Below are positions 8,374 through 16,267 of a DNA stretch of 64,000 bases, one piece after another. Where the stretch lies: the NCBI RefSeq assembly GCF_033096465.1, contig NZ_AP028156.1, positions 3,490,501-3,554,500 of the forward strand. Direction: 5' to 3'. How positions within the stretch are numbered: position 1 is the stretch's first letter; each line of letters starts with the position of its first letter. This DNA is from Blautia luti. Its GTDB lineage: Bacteria > Bacillota > Clostridia > Lachnospirales > Lachnospiraceae. Position numbers and translations under genes: made by a program. A model generated the notes under the pieces. It ran no database searches. It had not been told where the DNA came from and worked only from the letters and a program-made list of their open reading frames with translations.

Positions 8374-10200
8374 TTATTTGCTGTAATGAAGTCCAGCTGT
8401 TTCTAACTGGATCTTCACAGTTACATCCTGTGCCTGAATGAGGTAAGCGTCGTCTTCCAGTTTTTTCTGCGTACCACCCTCGATATCTTTGATCTCTTCA
8501 CCATGAGTTCTTAAGATAAACCAGCTTCCAGTTTCAGTTGTTTTTACAGTAATCTCGTCATCTGTTCTGGACTCTGAAAAATCCAGATTCAGAAATGTTC
8601 TTGTTCTGGTGTTGCTTTCTGAAAGTGTTGTACTGTCAAAGTCCTTAAATTTCTTCCAGTAAGTAAGAAGATTGCTGGAAAAACGTCTCTGCATAGTCTG
8701 CCATCTGTCTTTTTTTCGTTTCGGCCAGAAAATATCCTGCATATTCAGCATCACATTGGTATATCCCAATGAACTTTGAATACTTCTCATACGAATATCG
8801 CCACTGTAGGTATAATTCATTCCATCACTTGTAACCGACTGTAAAGTTACAGAATCTGTACAATAGGAAATTACCGGTTCATCCTCTGTATATTCGCATA
8901 CCAGAGTGCTTACATTCTTCATTAATTCTGTATTTATCAGTCTCTTCACTGTATCAAGATCCTCTTCTTCTGTAAAAGCTGCCCCATATTTGTAACTGCT
9001 GTTGGCTTTTCGGAAAAATTCGGCATCCTGATTCAGTTTATCATTCAACGAACCTGCATTTTTATACTGAAGAGAGAGACCAGCTTCCGCATTCTGTTCT
9101 TTCATCTGTTTCAGATAGAATACCAGATCTTTACTGTCCGGCTCCACGCCATCTTCATAATCAGTCTGCGGCTGCATAAAACAGGTCATTTTCAGACCAC
9201 TTTTTTCTACAATAGACACAAGAGAAGGCCACATGATATCTCTGACCATTCCGGTTATGGACTGACTGTACAATTCCATCATCTGTTCATTATTCTCATT
9301 TGCAAAAACAGGAAAATTGATCATGGAAAGATTCTGGGCATTTACTACCGGATAAATATAATACTGGGAAGCCTCTGTCACCATGCCATCCAGAAGGCCA
9401 AGTGCCGTACTGTCTTTCATATAATCTCCCACCACACAAAATACACTTCCATTTTGGATTCCATTTCTCCAGATAAGTGTAGGAAGCTCTTCGTTTACTA
9501 TATGCCCATTTATTTTTTCTATGTCCAGGACACCCACCATATATGTCTTGGTACCACTGCCTACCTGATACCATGGCACATTAAGCTGCAGATCCTGGCG
9601 ATCCTTTTCCTCTTTATCTTCGGGCGTTTCATAAGTTACTTCGCCCCCCAGAAGAAGACCTTCAAACAACCGTACTCCTATTAGTTCTGTCTCTTTAGAA
9701 ACAACCCTGCTAATTCCCAGAAAATCCCGCAATTCATCATCTGCCTGAATGTCTTCTACATCTTCCAGACATCCAAATACAATGATCACACCTTCCTGTG
9801 CCAGCTTTTCTATCTTTTTTAAATTATCTCCAAGTGCATACTTTTCAGATTCCAGTATCATCATTCTTGGAAGTGATTTATCATTCTCTTTAAATCCATC
9901 CAGCGAATTTATCTTTGCTATATCCCATTTCGCATAAACACACCATCTACTTACAGCTTCAGCCATATCGGACAATGTATTTCCCACAAAAAGAGCATAA
10001 TTTCTGTTTTCCTCTGTAACAGATTTTAAATCAACTTCTTTATTTCTCCAGACATTTTTTCCATCATTCTGTTTTGCTGTAAGATTGGAATTTATATCAT
10101 AAGTATTCTGCCAGTCTCTGATCACCATGGAAAACTGGAACAGAAACAGTAACACAAACATCATAATCGCAATACTGAAAAATTTTCTTCTGGAAACCAT
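8374..10200 (-). CDS. DUF2194 protein in the position of the Pel deacetylase
   Basis: 608 residues with one N-terminal membrane helix (about 8-26), so most of the protein should face outward. The middle resembles the DUF2194 family: GLKMTCFMQPQTDYEDG near residue 350 looks like a strand of a polysaccharide-deacetylase-like barrel, but the Asp/His metal triad of CE4 deacetylases is not evident. The C-terminus is beta-rich. In Gram-positive Pel loci a membrane-anchored PelA deacetylase domain occupies this slot, so a PelA-like role is inferred from position. The start ATG 10,200 has GGAG 13 bases upstream, a rather long spacing. Confidence 0.65.
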   Translation of the reverse strand: MVSRRKFFSIAIMMFVLLFLFQFSMVIRDWQNTYDINSNLTAKQNDGKNVWRNKEVDLKSVTEENRNYALFVGNTLSDMAEAVSRWCVYAKWDIAKINSLDGFKENDKSLPRMMILESEKYALGDNLKKIEKLAQEGVIIVFGCLEDVEDIQADDELRDFLGISRVVSKETELIGVRLFEGLLLGGEVTYETPEDKEEKDRQDLQLNVPWYQVGSGTKTYMVGVLDIEKINGHIVNEELPTLIWRNGIQNGSVFCVVGDYMKDSTALGLLDGMVTEASQYYIYPVVNAQNLSMINFPVFANENNEQMMELYSQSITGMVRDIMWPSLVSIVEKSGLKMTCFMQPQTDYEDGVEPDSKDLVFYLKQMKEQNAEAGLSLQYKNAGSLNDKLNQDAEFFRKANSSYKYGAAFTEEEDLDTVKRLINTELMKNVSTLVCEYTEDEPVISYCTDSVTLQSVTSDGMNYTYSGDIRMRSIQSSLGYTNVMLNMQDIFWPKRKKDRWQTMQRRFSSNLLTYWKKFKDFDSTTLSESNTRTRTFLNLDFSESRTDDEITVKTTETGSWFILRTHGEEIKDIEGGTQKKLEDDAYLIQAQDVTVKIQLETAGLHYSK

Positions 10201-10239
10201 TAGTCTAATTCTTCTCCTCTGTGCTGCTATCCAGGATTA

Positions 10240-11148
10240 CTACATAAACGTCCTGATCAATTCAAGTGTCTCATTATCAATCGTAATATCCAGCTTTCTT
10301 AATTCCTGCATAACCTGGAAAAATTTCTCCTTGTTTCCGCAGGAGAAATAGAGTTTCAGCTGGCAGGTGTAGCTGGACAGGACTCTGGGGTATTGTTCCA
10401 TGGCTCTGTCGCACCACAGGGTACATTTCTCATAGTCTTTTATTTCCAGCAGGCGCTGGCATACTTTTTCGTAAACTGTGCTGCTGATCTTTATCTTATC
10501 AAGAGTCCAGGCTTTTTCAAGTACTTCCTGCATTTTCTGTGTCATGGAACGCTGTTCCAGGCCTGTAAGTACCTGCTGTTCCAGGATGGGGTTCATATAT
10601 TCTACAAGTTTCACACAGTTTTCTACCTGCTCCTCGTTTTCCTCCTGGCATAAGAGATATTTCTCCTGTACTTTACTTCGGAAATCGTTCAGTACATCCT
10701 GAAGAATGGACGCAGCATAATGGGCTGTCTCTGAGTCTTCGCTGTTCAGTGCCAGGTTGATGGAGGCCAGAGAATTCTGGTAGTCTCCCCTAATGACATT
10801 CAGCATCAGAGTACGAAGACTTTTCTTATCTGTAACCTCCAGTGCTTCCTCCAGAGAAACCATGTTTCTCTCCATATCTTCATCCGGCCGCAGGAAATTC
10901 TCCGTGCGGTCTTTGTTAAATACAACGTCGGAAAGATCCATGCCCTGAGAAGAAAACAGCTTAAACAGCAGAAACGACAGTAGCACGAACATTGGACCTA
11001 CCACCGGGCAGAGCAGCATCATGACTGCCTTCATCCACACACTTCCAAGCCTTTCTTTTCTCCGGATGTGGTTCCAGATAAGATAGATGAGAACTATGAT
11101 TAAATTTATGATCAGAAGAAAGATAAATAGTTTCATTCTTTGCGACAT
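10240..11148 (-). CDS. PelE-like membrane protein with helical repeats
   Basis: About 302 residues: two membrane helices (roughly 5-23 and 35-58), then a cytoplasmic all-helical region with TPR/SEL1-like periodicity (RTLMLNVIRGDYQNSLASIN, ETAHYAASILQDVLNDF, and a C-terminal TPR pair). This is the PelE layout, and PelE is thought to join PelD to the rest of the synthase. ATG 11,148 has GGAG upstream at long spacing; ATG 11,136 overlaps the PelD stop as ATGA. Both couple translation to the upstream gene. Sequence similarity to known PelE cannot be judged by eye, so order and topology carry the call. Confidence 0.65.
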   Translation of the reverse strand: MSQRMKLFIFLLIINLIIVLIYLIWNHIRRKERLGSVWMKAVMMLLCPVVGPMFVLLSFLLFKLFSSQGMDLSDVVFNKDRTENFLRPDEDMERNMVSLEEALEVTDKKSLRTLMLNVIRGDYQNSLASINLALNSEDSETAHYAASILQDVLNDFRSKVQEKYLLCQEENEEQVENCVKLVEYMNPILEQQVLTGLEQRSMTQKMQEVLEKAWTLDKIKISSTVYEKVCQRLLEIKDYEKCTLWCDRAMEQYPRVLSSYTCQLKLYFSCGNKEKFFQVMQELRKLDITIDNETLELIRTFM

Positions 11149-13322
11149 ACTGCCATCTTCTCCATACACTCTGTTTTATATCCGTTTTTCTCGAATCGCT
11201 CCTGAACGATCGCTGCACTTTCTCTGGTAGTGTTGGTCAGCAGAATATACAGTTTTCCATCCGGCATCATTCCCAGATAGTCGCTGTCTCTCATCTGCCG
11301 CGACATGTGTTCATCGATCTCACGATATCTTTCTTTCCCAACATCCACTTTTATCAATACACACTCCACCAGATTCTTCAGCTCTGCATTCATATACGCC
11401 TGTACCAGTGACTCAAAAGCTTCCGGTTCCAGGATCCTGGAATGTCCGCTGTAACGCTGTTCTTCCAGAGCCTGCATGTATCTCTGTGCACGAAGTACCG
11501 CATTCTGGATCAGATAGCTGACAACCGTGAGGAAATTGGCCTGTCCCAGAGTCATTTTTTCCCATTTTAATCCCCAGAGCATGATGATCATCTGAACCTG
11601 TCCGCCTTCGTAAATGCCTCTGGCCATCAGCGGATAGCGTTCGTCCATATTTTTGTTGATATATACTTTCTGTTCGCTTAATGCATCATAAATCTCCGCC
11701 ATCTCTTTATAACGGATGGAATTCCCCAGACTTCTGGCCTTATGGGAACTTGCGGAAAAAATACGGGCATAATCTCTGTTGACCACATTATAAAGAGCTA
11801 CATCTTTCGTCTGCATCAGTTTCTCCAGCATTTCTACTGCATAGAAAATAACTTCATCGGGCATACGCTGTTCCAGCCCTGCTGTAATACTGTAGATCTT
11901 ACCGATACTGTCTTTATGATCGATCAGCTGCTGCTCCATAATCTCTTTTACACGAACGTTGCTCTCGTTGATATCCCGTATATCCACGATCTGCCTGTTC
12001 AAATGCTCTTCCAGTTCCTGGCTCTCCAGACGCATGGTCCGGATCTGGTCACGCATATATCCTACAACCAGTCCCAGGATAAACAGCTGGGCAATCCACA
12101 CATAGGTGTTATAATCCACAAGCACCTCGAAGCCGCTTCGTGTATACATCTGCCGGAACATATATCCGGCTACTGCCAGTATGGCGGAAAAAGTAGCCTG
12201 CTGCTGCCCATATACAATGGCAAAAAGCAGCACATACAGAAGAAAAGGATCCAGATTTGCGAAATATTCGCTTCCTACTGTTCGGTTATTCATCATAAAG
12301 AACGGGATGAAGCAGACCATATTTTCGAAAAATGGAAAAAGTACCTTGATCAGCCATTTCCATTTCTCGATCAGAACTCTCCACCAGGGAAGTTTCAATT
12401 CATCCTCATTGAGAAAAACATCCGCGTGCTTCTTCATATAAGAAGCCATATCTTTTATATTTTTCTCCAGATTTCCGAATGCGTGAACCCCGTATTCCTG
12501 CTCGAAATACCGGCCTGACAGAACACATCTTCCATTGCTGTCCGAAAATGCTGCAATATTGGATTCTATTCCCATTGCTTCCTGAACCATGGCCGCAAGT
12601 TTGAGCTCACTGATCACATCATTAGACGAAAGATTGTACCTGCTACGTTCATGTTTCGTTTTTTTTACAAGCTGATAAATATATTCTACCGCATCTTTCT
12701 CATAAAGTAAGGAAAATACATGCTCTGTTTTCGCCTTGATATGACCGTCCCGCAGACAGTCCAGGCACATCCGGGCACAGATATTGTTTACATCCTTTTT
12801 TTCTTTCGGAATGCTGTACAGGTGGTCCAGACGCAGTGTTACAATATCCAGCCCACGGTTCATCCTGAAATTCTCACAGATTTCCTCTGCCTGTGATAAT
12901 GCATCTGCCCGGACCCCGATTCCGGAAAATGGCTCATCCTCTGTAATATCATCTGTGTAATTTCCATTATAGATCTCATCGGAAGAAAGGAAGATCAGTC
13001 TTCCTTTATTAACCACTGAATAAGCCACCAAAATATTGACCAGGTGGGAAATAAAGTGCACAATTTCTCTTTCTTCCCCGTTCCACCGGTAATTCGTGTC
13101 AAATGCACCCATGAGGATCGTTACATCTGCATTGACGCTTTCCAGAATATCATTCAAATTCTCACAGTCATAGGCGAAATCGTATTTCTCAAATACCCGT
13201 TCATATTTATTATGTCTGTATTTATCTCCGGTCAGCAGAAAAACCCTGTGTCCTTCTTTTCTCAGTTTCAGGATCATGCTGTCCATCAGGCTACAGGAGC
13301 CGCCAGCCAACAGAATATTCAT
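11133..13322 (-). CDS. PelD-like receptor fused to an N-terminal SDR domain
   Basis: 729 residues. Residues 1-300 are an extended SDR (NDP-sugar epimerase) fold: MNILLAGGSCSLMDS, then LIFLSSDEIYNG. The Tyr-x3-Lys catalytic pair is not seen (the region reads RADALSQAEE) and the glycine-rich loop is atypical, so it is probably not an active dehydrogenase. Four membrane helices follow (about 323-343, 358-372, 375-390, 408-423), then a coiled coil, a GAF domain (about 465-600) and a C-terminal degenerate GGDEF. That last domain keeps RDSD at 678-681 (an RxxD, I-site-like motif), while GGDEF is replaced by MMPDGK. The TM-GAF-degenerate GGDEF half is PelD, which in known systems binds c-di-GMP to switch on synthesis. 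It starts 18 bp after the Stealth gene. Confidence 0.8.
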   Translation of the reverse strand: MNILLAGGSCSLMDSMILKLRKEGHRVFLLTGDKYRHNKYERVFEKYDFAYDCENLNDILESVNADVTILMGAFDTNYRWNGEEREIVHFISHLVNILVAYSVVNKGRLIFLSSDEIYNGNYTDDITEDEPFSGIGVRADALSQAEEICENFRMNRGLDIVTLRLDHLYSIPKEKKDVNNICARMCLDCLRDGHIKAKTEHVFSLLYEKDAVEYIYQLVKKTKHERSRYNLSSNDVISELKLAAMVQEAMGIESNIAAFSDSNGRCVLSGRYFEQEYGVHAFGNLEKNIKDMASYMKKHADVFLNEDELKLPWWRVLIEKWKWLIKVLFPFFENMVCFIPFFMMNNRTVGSEYFANLDPFLLYVLLFAIVYGQQQATFSAILAVAGYMFRQMYTRSGFEVLVDYNTYVWIAQLFILGLVVGYMRDQIRTMRLESQELEEHLNRQIVDIRDINESNVRVKEIMEQQLIDHKDSIGKIYSITAGLEQRMPDEVIFYAVEMLEKLMQTKDVALYNVVNRDYARIFSASSHKARSLGNSIRYKEMAEIYDALSEQKVYINKNMDERYPLMARGIYEGGQVQMIIMLWGLKWEKMTLGQANFLTVVSYLIQNAVLRAQRYMQALEEQRYSGHSRILEPEAFESLVQAYMNAELKNLVECVLIKVDVGKERYREIDEHMSRQMRDSDYLGMMPDGKLYILLTNTTRESAAIVQERFEKNGYKTECMEKMAVCRKE

Positions 13323-13340
13323 GTTTTTGCCCTTCTTAAT

Positions 13341-14375
13341 TTATAGTTTTTTCTCGAACAGAGATCGTTCTGGAAGGATTTTTTCCAGTGCACTTATAAT
13401 TTCCTGCTTCGCCTTCTCGAAATCAATCTCATGATTACTGTCATTGATGCAGATCATTTTCTTTTTCTGCCCGGTGATCGTCTGTACCAGTCTGTCATTA
13501 TTTTCTTCTACATCGTAGTATCCGCATAGTTTCTGTACATTCTTCGGAACGAATTCCCCGCTGAGCTTCTGGTATTCTCTCAGCACATACTGGTTTACAT
13601 CTTCTTTATGCCGAAATGGATGGCTACATACCTGCGTAAGCAGCTCCGATTCCAGTTCCCACAGTTTCTGACAGGTGCTTTTCACCAACGGTGACGGACC
13701 ATGTACTGTATAAAATCCGGTAAACCGGGGAAAAGCCAGTTCCAGCATATTATAGAAGAAATACATGGGCGGATACCCTATATGAAAATATGCCCCGGGA
13801 TGCTTCTTTATATTATCACGTTTATCGAAATATTTCGCCAGCAGCATGGCATTGTTCAGATATATGTAGGGCATGACCTGATCATTAACATTCGCCACAT
13901 CAGGCTGAAGCGCCAGCATATCTACTGGTCTGCCATTGCGGAAAAAATCCTCTGCTGCAATGGATTTCAGCAAAAACATATCATCATTAAAATAAACAAA
14001 ATTCTCTGACAGATCCGGAATTCTGTGCAGGTTCCACTCAATCGTATGGGAATTAAATGTAGGGCAAAATTTCTCTGGGATAAACTCCTCATGCCGGACA
14101 ATATTCAGTTTGGGATGTTCTATATTCAGCCAGTGTGGAATATGTCCCCAGGTGACCAGATGGATTTTCCTCACCCATGGTGCAAATTTCTCAACACCAC
14201 GAAACCAGTAATGCAGATTATCCCAGTCTCTGTAACGCTCTTCTCTGTCATCTACGCGATCGAATCCACTAATGCCGCTGATCCTGTCGCTCTTCTCTCT
14301 CCGCCACTCCGGATCATTCCCATCTACCCAGGCAATGACAAAATCTATTTTCTGATCTTCACCCAATTTTCTCAT
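13341..14375 (-). CDS. Stealth-family sugar-phosphate transferase
   Basis: 344 residues, cytoplasmic. Two conserved Stealth blocks are plain: DFVIAWVDGNDPEWRREKSD near the start (CR1) and the long block from RYRDWDNLHYWFRGVEKFAP through FNSHTIEWNLHRIPDL to FVYFNDDMFL (CR2). HIGYPPMYFFYNM and PSPLVKSTCQKLWE complete the family pattern. Stealth proteins transfer hexose-1-phosphate from NDP-sugars to capsule or teichoic-type glycans, making phosphodiester links. ATG 14,375 is preferred over GTG 14,390 because GGGG lies seven bases upstream. It is the first gene after the operon promoter, so the exopolysaccharide may be modified by sugar-phosphate groups. Confidence 0.9.
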   Translation of the reverse strand: MRKLGEDQKIDFVIAWVDGNDPEWRREKSDRISGISGFDRVDDREERYRDWDNLHYWFRGVEKFAPWVRKIHLVTWGHIPHWLNIEHPKLNIVRHEEFIPEKFCPTFNSHTIEWNLHRIPDLSENFVYFNDDMFLLKSIAAEDFFRNGRPVDMLALQPDVANVNDQVMPYIYLNNAMLLAKYFDKRDNIKKHPGAYFHIGYPPMYFFYNMLELAFPRFTGFYTVHGPSPLVKSTCQKLWELESELLTQVCSHPFRHKEDVNQYVLREYQKLSGEFVPKNVQKLCGYYDVEENNDRLVQTITGQKKKMICINDSNHEIDFEKAKQEIISALEKILPERSLFEKKL

Positions 14376-14438
14376 ATGTTTTCCCCACACAATTACCGTT
14401 TACCCTTTCCCGATAACCACAGATTTACTTTGTGCATA

Positions 14439-14468
14439 AGTATACCACATCTCATTATTATGTTACAA
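14439..14468 (-). promoter_or_regulatory. Promoter of the exopolysaccharide operon
   Basis: On the minus strand TTGTAA (14,468-14,463), an 18-base spacer and TATACT (14,444-14,439) stand about 65 bases before the Stealth start codon. It is the only good promoter seen upstream of the whole Pel-type cluster. No c-di-GMP riboswitch is recognisable in the short leader. Confidence 0.6.
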
Positions 14469-14470
14469 AT

Positions 14471-14502
14471 AAAAAGACATTCTGACTCTTAATCAGAATG
14501 TC
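14471..14502 (-). terminator. Rho-independent terminator downstream of tRNA-Lys
   Basis: A perfect 10-bp stem (GACATTCTGA / TCAGAATGTC) with a 7-base loop, followed by TTTTT on the minus strand. It separates the tRNA transcript from the exopolysaccharide promoter. The stem-loop contains, in opposite orientation, the 15-base anticodon arm of the neighbouring tRNA. Confidence 0.8.
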
Positions 14503-14518
14503 CATGGTCCATAGACAA

Positions 14519-14566
14519 GAAAAACACCGTCCCCGCGGCAATCGCATTGTCCGCAAAAACAGTGTT
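14519..14566 (-). terminator. Hairpin/terminator directly after tRNA-Lys
   Basis: The minus strand has AACACTGT pairing with ACGGTGTT, an inner GCGG/CCGC stem flanked by G-U pairs, and TTTT at the 3' side, starting six bases past the tRNA end. With the second hairpin downstream it forms a tandem terminator. Confidence 0.6.
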
Positions 14567-14571
14567 CTTAG

Positions 14572-14644
14572 TGCGCCTTCAGGGGTTCGAACCCTGGACA
14601 CCCTGATTAAGAGTCAGGTGCTCTACCAACTGAGCTAAAAGCGC
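14572..14644 (-). tRNA. tRNA-Lys (anticodon CTT)
   Basis: 73 bases starting GCGCTTTTAGCTCAGTTGG. The acceptor stem pairs GCGCTTT with AAGGCGC, and the T arm carries GGTTCGAACCC. The anticodon arm is CCTGA-CTCTTAA-TCAGG, giving CTT (reads AAG). CCA is not encoded. Two hairpins follow as terminators. Confidence 0.96.
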
Positions 14645-14747
14645 ATTTTCTTTAGTTATTGCTTCAAGGTAGTTCCTCAACGCAAGTGATATTATATAAA
14701 ATGATACATAAAATGTCAATAGGTATTTCATATTTTTTTTAATTTTT

Positions 14748-14903
14748 TTATTTTTCCTTTTTTTCATCCTTTTTAGACAGTTTATTCAGTAGCTTATTCA
14801 GTTCTTCTGCTGATTTCTGTACCTGCCCCATAGCCTTATCAAAGGAGCGATGTTCATATCCGAAAAGCATTATTTTATTATGAAAAGACTTTTTCCTTTT
14901 CAA
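14748..14903 (-). CDS. Small basic/coiled-coil protein, unrecognised
   Basis: A short ORF between trmB and tRNA-Lys. From TTG 14,903, which has GGGGAG seven bases upstream, it encodes 51 residues; from ATG 14,870, without a clear ribosome site, 40 residues. The core reads MLFGYEHRSFDKAMGQVQKS and continues as an amphipathic helix (AEELNKLLNKLSKK), ending in a Lys/Glu-rich tail. A G+C-rich hairpin (GGGGCGC-GAA-GCGTCCC, near 14,918-14,934) sits just upstream of the ribosome site. No function can be assigned. The good Shine-Dalgarno and the mixed composition in an otherwise A/T-rich stretch favour a real gene. Confidence 0.4.
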   Translation of the reverse strand: MKRKKSFHNKIMLFGYEHRSFDKAMGQVQKSAEELNKLLNKLSKKDEKKEK

Positions 14904-14983
14904 AGACAGCTCCCCGGGACGCTTCGCGCCCCGAAATCTACTTGAATTATTTTATGCTGCTGTCTTTCTTTATATTCCCGTCA

Positions 14984-15649
14984 TCAGTCTGTCTTTTGTC
15001 TGGAAATTACCATCTTACAGATTGGATTTCCCATGGAAGAAAACTTTTCTTCATACTCTGTCATTACATTCCCTTTCACCATTTCTTCATTATGGTGCAG
15101 ATCAAAAGTAAATGCATCCAGATTCCATTTGGTTTCCTTCACTTCTTCCAGAGAAAATTCAAACAATCCTTTATTATCGGTCTTAAACTCTACTTTTCCA
15201 TCAGGTACCAGGATCTGATCATAACGTGCCAGGAATTCCCTTGAAGTGAGACGACGTTTGGCATGACGCGCCTTAGGCCAGGGATCCGAGAAATTCAGAT
15301 AAATCTTATCAACCTCACCTTTGTCAAAAATATCCGGCAGAAGTCTGGCGTCCACACGCATAAAATATAAATTGGAATAAACCACGCCATTCTCCTCCAG
15401 TTCATGTCTTTTTTGCAATGCGCGAAGAAGAACGCTGTCGTACATTTCAATTCCGACATAGTTGATTTCCGGATGAAGTCTGGCGAGATCCATCAGGAAC
15501 CTTCCCTTTCCCATTCCTACCTCTATATGGATCGGCTGTTTTTTCTCAAAAACATTTTCCCAGCTTCCTTTATGGCTCTCAGGCTGCTGGATCACATAAG
15601 GACTCTCCAGGATTGCATCCTGAGCTCCCGGAATATTTCTTAATCTCAT
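14984..15649 (-). CDS. trmB: tRNA (guanine-N7)-methyltransferase
   Basis: 221 residues. It makes m7G46 in the tRNA variable loop using S-adenosylmethionine. The SAM site reads IHIEVGMGKGRFLMDLA at about residues 40-56, followed by YVGIEMYDSVLLRA. The family signature IYLNFSDPWPKARHAKRRLT and the C-terminal FKTDNKGLFEFSLEE are both present. ATG 15,649 is chosen over 15,661 because GGAGG lies six bases upstream of it and the longer form would include that site. It is read away from the divergent V-ATPase operon. Confidence 0.95.
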   Translation of the reverse strand: MRLRNIPGAQDAILESPYVIQQPESHKGSWENVFEKKQPIHIEVGMGKGRFLMDLARLHPEINYVGIEMYDSVLLRALQKRHELEENGVVYSNLYFMRVDARLLPDIFDKGEVDKIYLNFSDPWPKARHAKRRLTSREFLARYDQILVPDGKVEFKTDNKGLFEFSLEEVKETKWNLDAFTFDLHHNEEMVKGNVMTEYEEKFSSMGNPICKMVISRQKTD

Positions 15650-15841
15650 AATATCCTCCATAAAATCCTATCAGTTTTCATACAGTATCTCAAAGTATAC
15701 CACACTCCCCTGCCAAATGCCTATTTTTTTTGTTGAAAAATAAACAGTTCATTGTTCATTTGTTTAATATTTATCAATTTTCTATGTTTCAAAAAAATTA
15801 CATGGTTTTTTTCACCAAATAGGTGTATGATATGTAACAGA

Positions 15842-15866
15842 AATTACTATTTTGCACATAGTAATT
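15842..15866 (+). other. Hairpin in the V-ATPase operon leader
   Basis: AATTACTAT and ATAGTAATT form a perfect 9-bp stem with a 7-base loop, followed five bases later by TTTTTT. It lies between a possible -10 (TATGAT, 15,826) and the ribosome site of the first gene. It could be a weak attenuator or an mRNA-stabilising 5' hairpin. Confidence 0.35.
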
Positions 15867-15907
15867 CGAGCTTTTTTGTAAAAATTTGACAACTAAGGAG
15901 GTTGAAG

Positions 15908-16219
15908 ATGGAGCAGATACTTAACAAATTATCTGAAATCGAGCTTACAGCCCAACGCATCATGGAAGACTGCGATCGACAGAAACAAATACTTTCTGAA
16001 GAAGCGGAAAAGAAATGTAAAAATTATGACGATCAGCTTGAAGCCCAGACAGCTGAGCAGATACAGAAGATCCGTCAGCAGCTTGAAGAGGAAAAAGATT
16101 CCCGTTTAGCACAGTTACGGGCAGATACAGACGCTACTTTTTCTTCACTGGATGCTCATTACGAGCAGCAGCACACACAACTTTCCCAGGAATTGTTTGA
16201 GAAAATACTATCTATGTAA
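15908..16219 (+). CDS. V-type ATPase subunit H/G-like (peripheral stalk)
   Basis: 103 residues, almost entirely a charged coiled coil (RIMEDCDRQKQILSEEAEKK, EQIQKIRQQLEEEKDSRLAQ). This is the size and shape of the stalk subunit that pairs with subunit E in V/A-type ATPases (E. hirae NtpF, archaeal H). ATG 15,908 has GGAGG six bases upstream, so the upstream TTG in frame is not used. It is the first gene of the operon. Sequence alone is low in information; position makes the call. Confidence 0.8.
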   Translation: MEQILNKLSEIELTAQRIMEDCDRQKQILSEEAEKKCKNYDDQLEAQTAEQIQKIRQQLEEEKDSRLAQLRADTDATFSSLDAHYEQQHTQLSQELFEKILSM

Positions 16220-16267
16220 AGACATTACTCAAACATGAAACAACATCAGGAAAGGAAGTGAGTAATA

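Noticed and set aside
14376..14438. A c-di-GMP riboswitch ahead of the Pel-type operon
   Set aside because: The leader is only about 60 bases and lacks the conserved GEMM core; control is more likely at the PelD-like protein.
14579..14767. 62-codon minus-strand ORF
   Set aside because: Its last 20 codons are the translated tRNA-Lys; the frame has no ribosome site.
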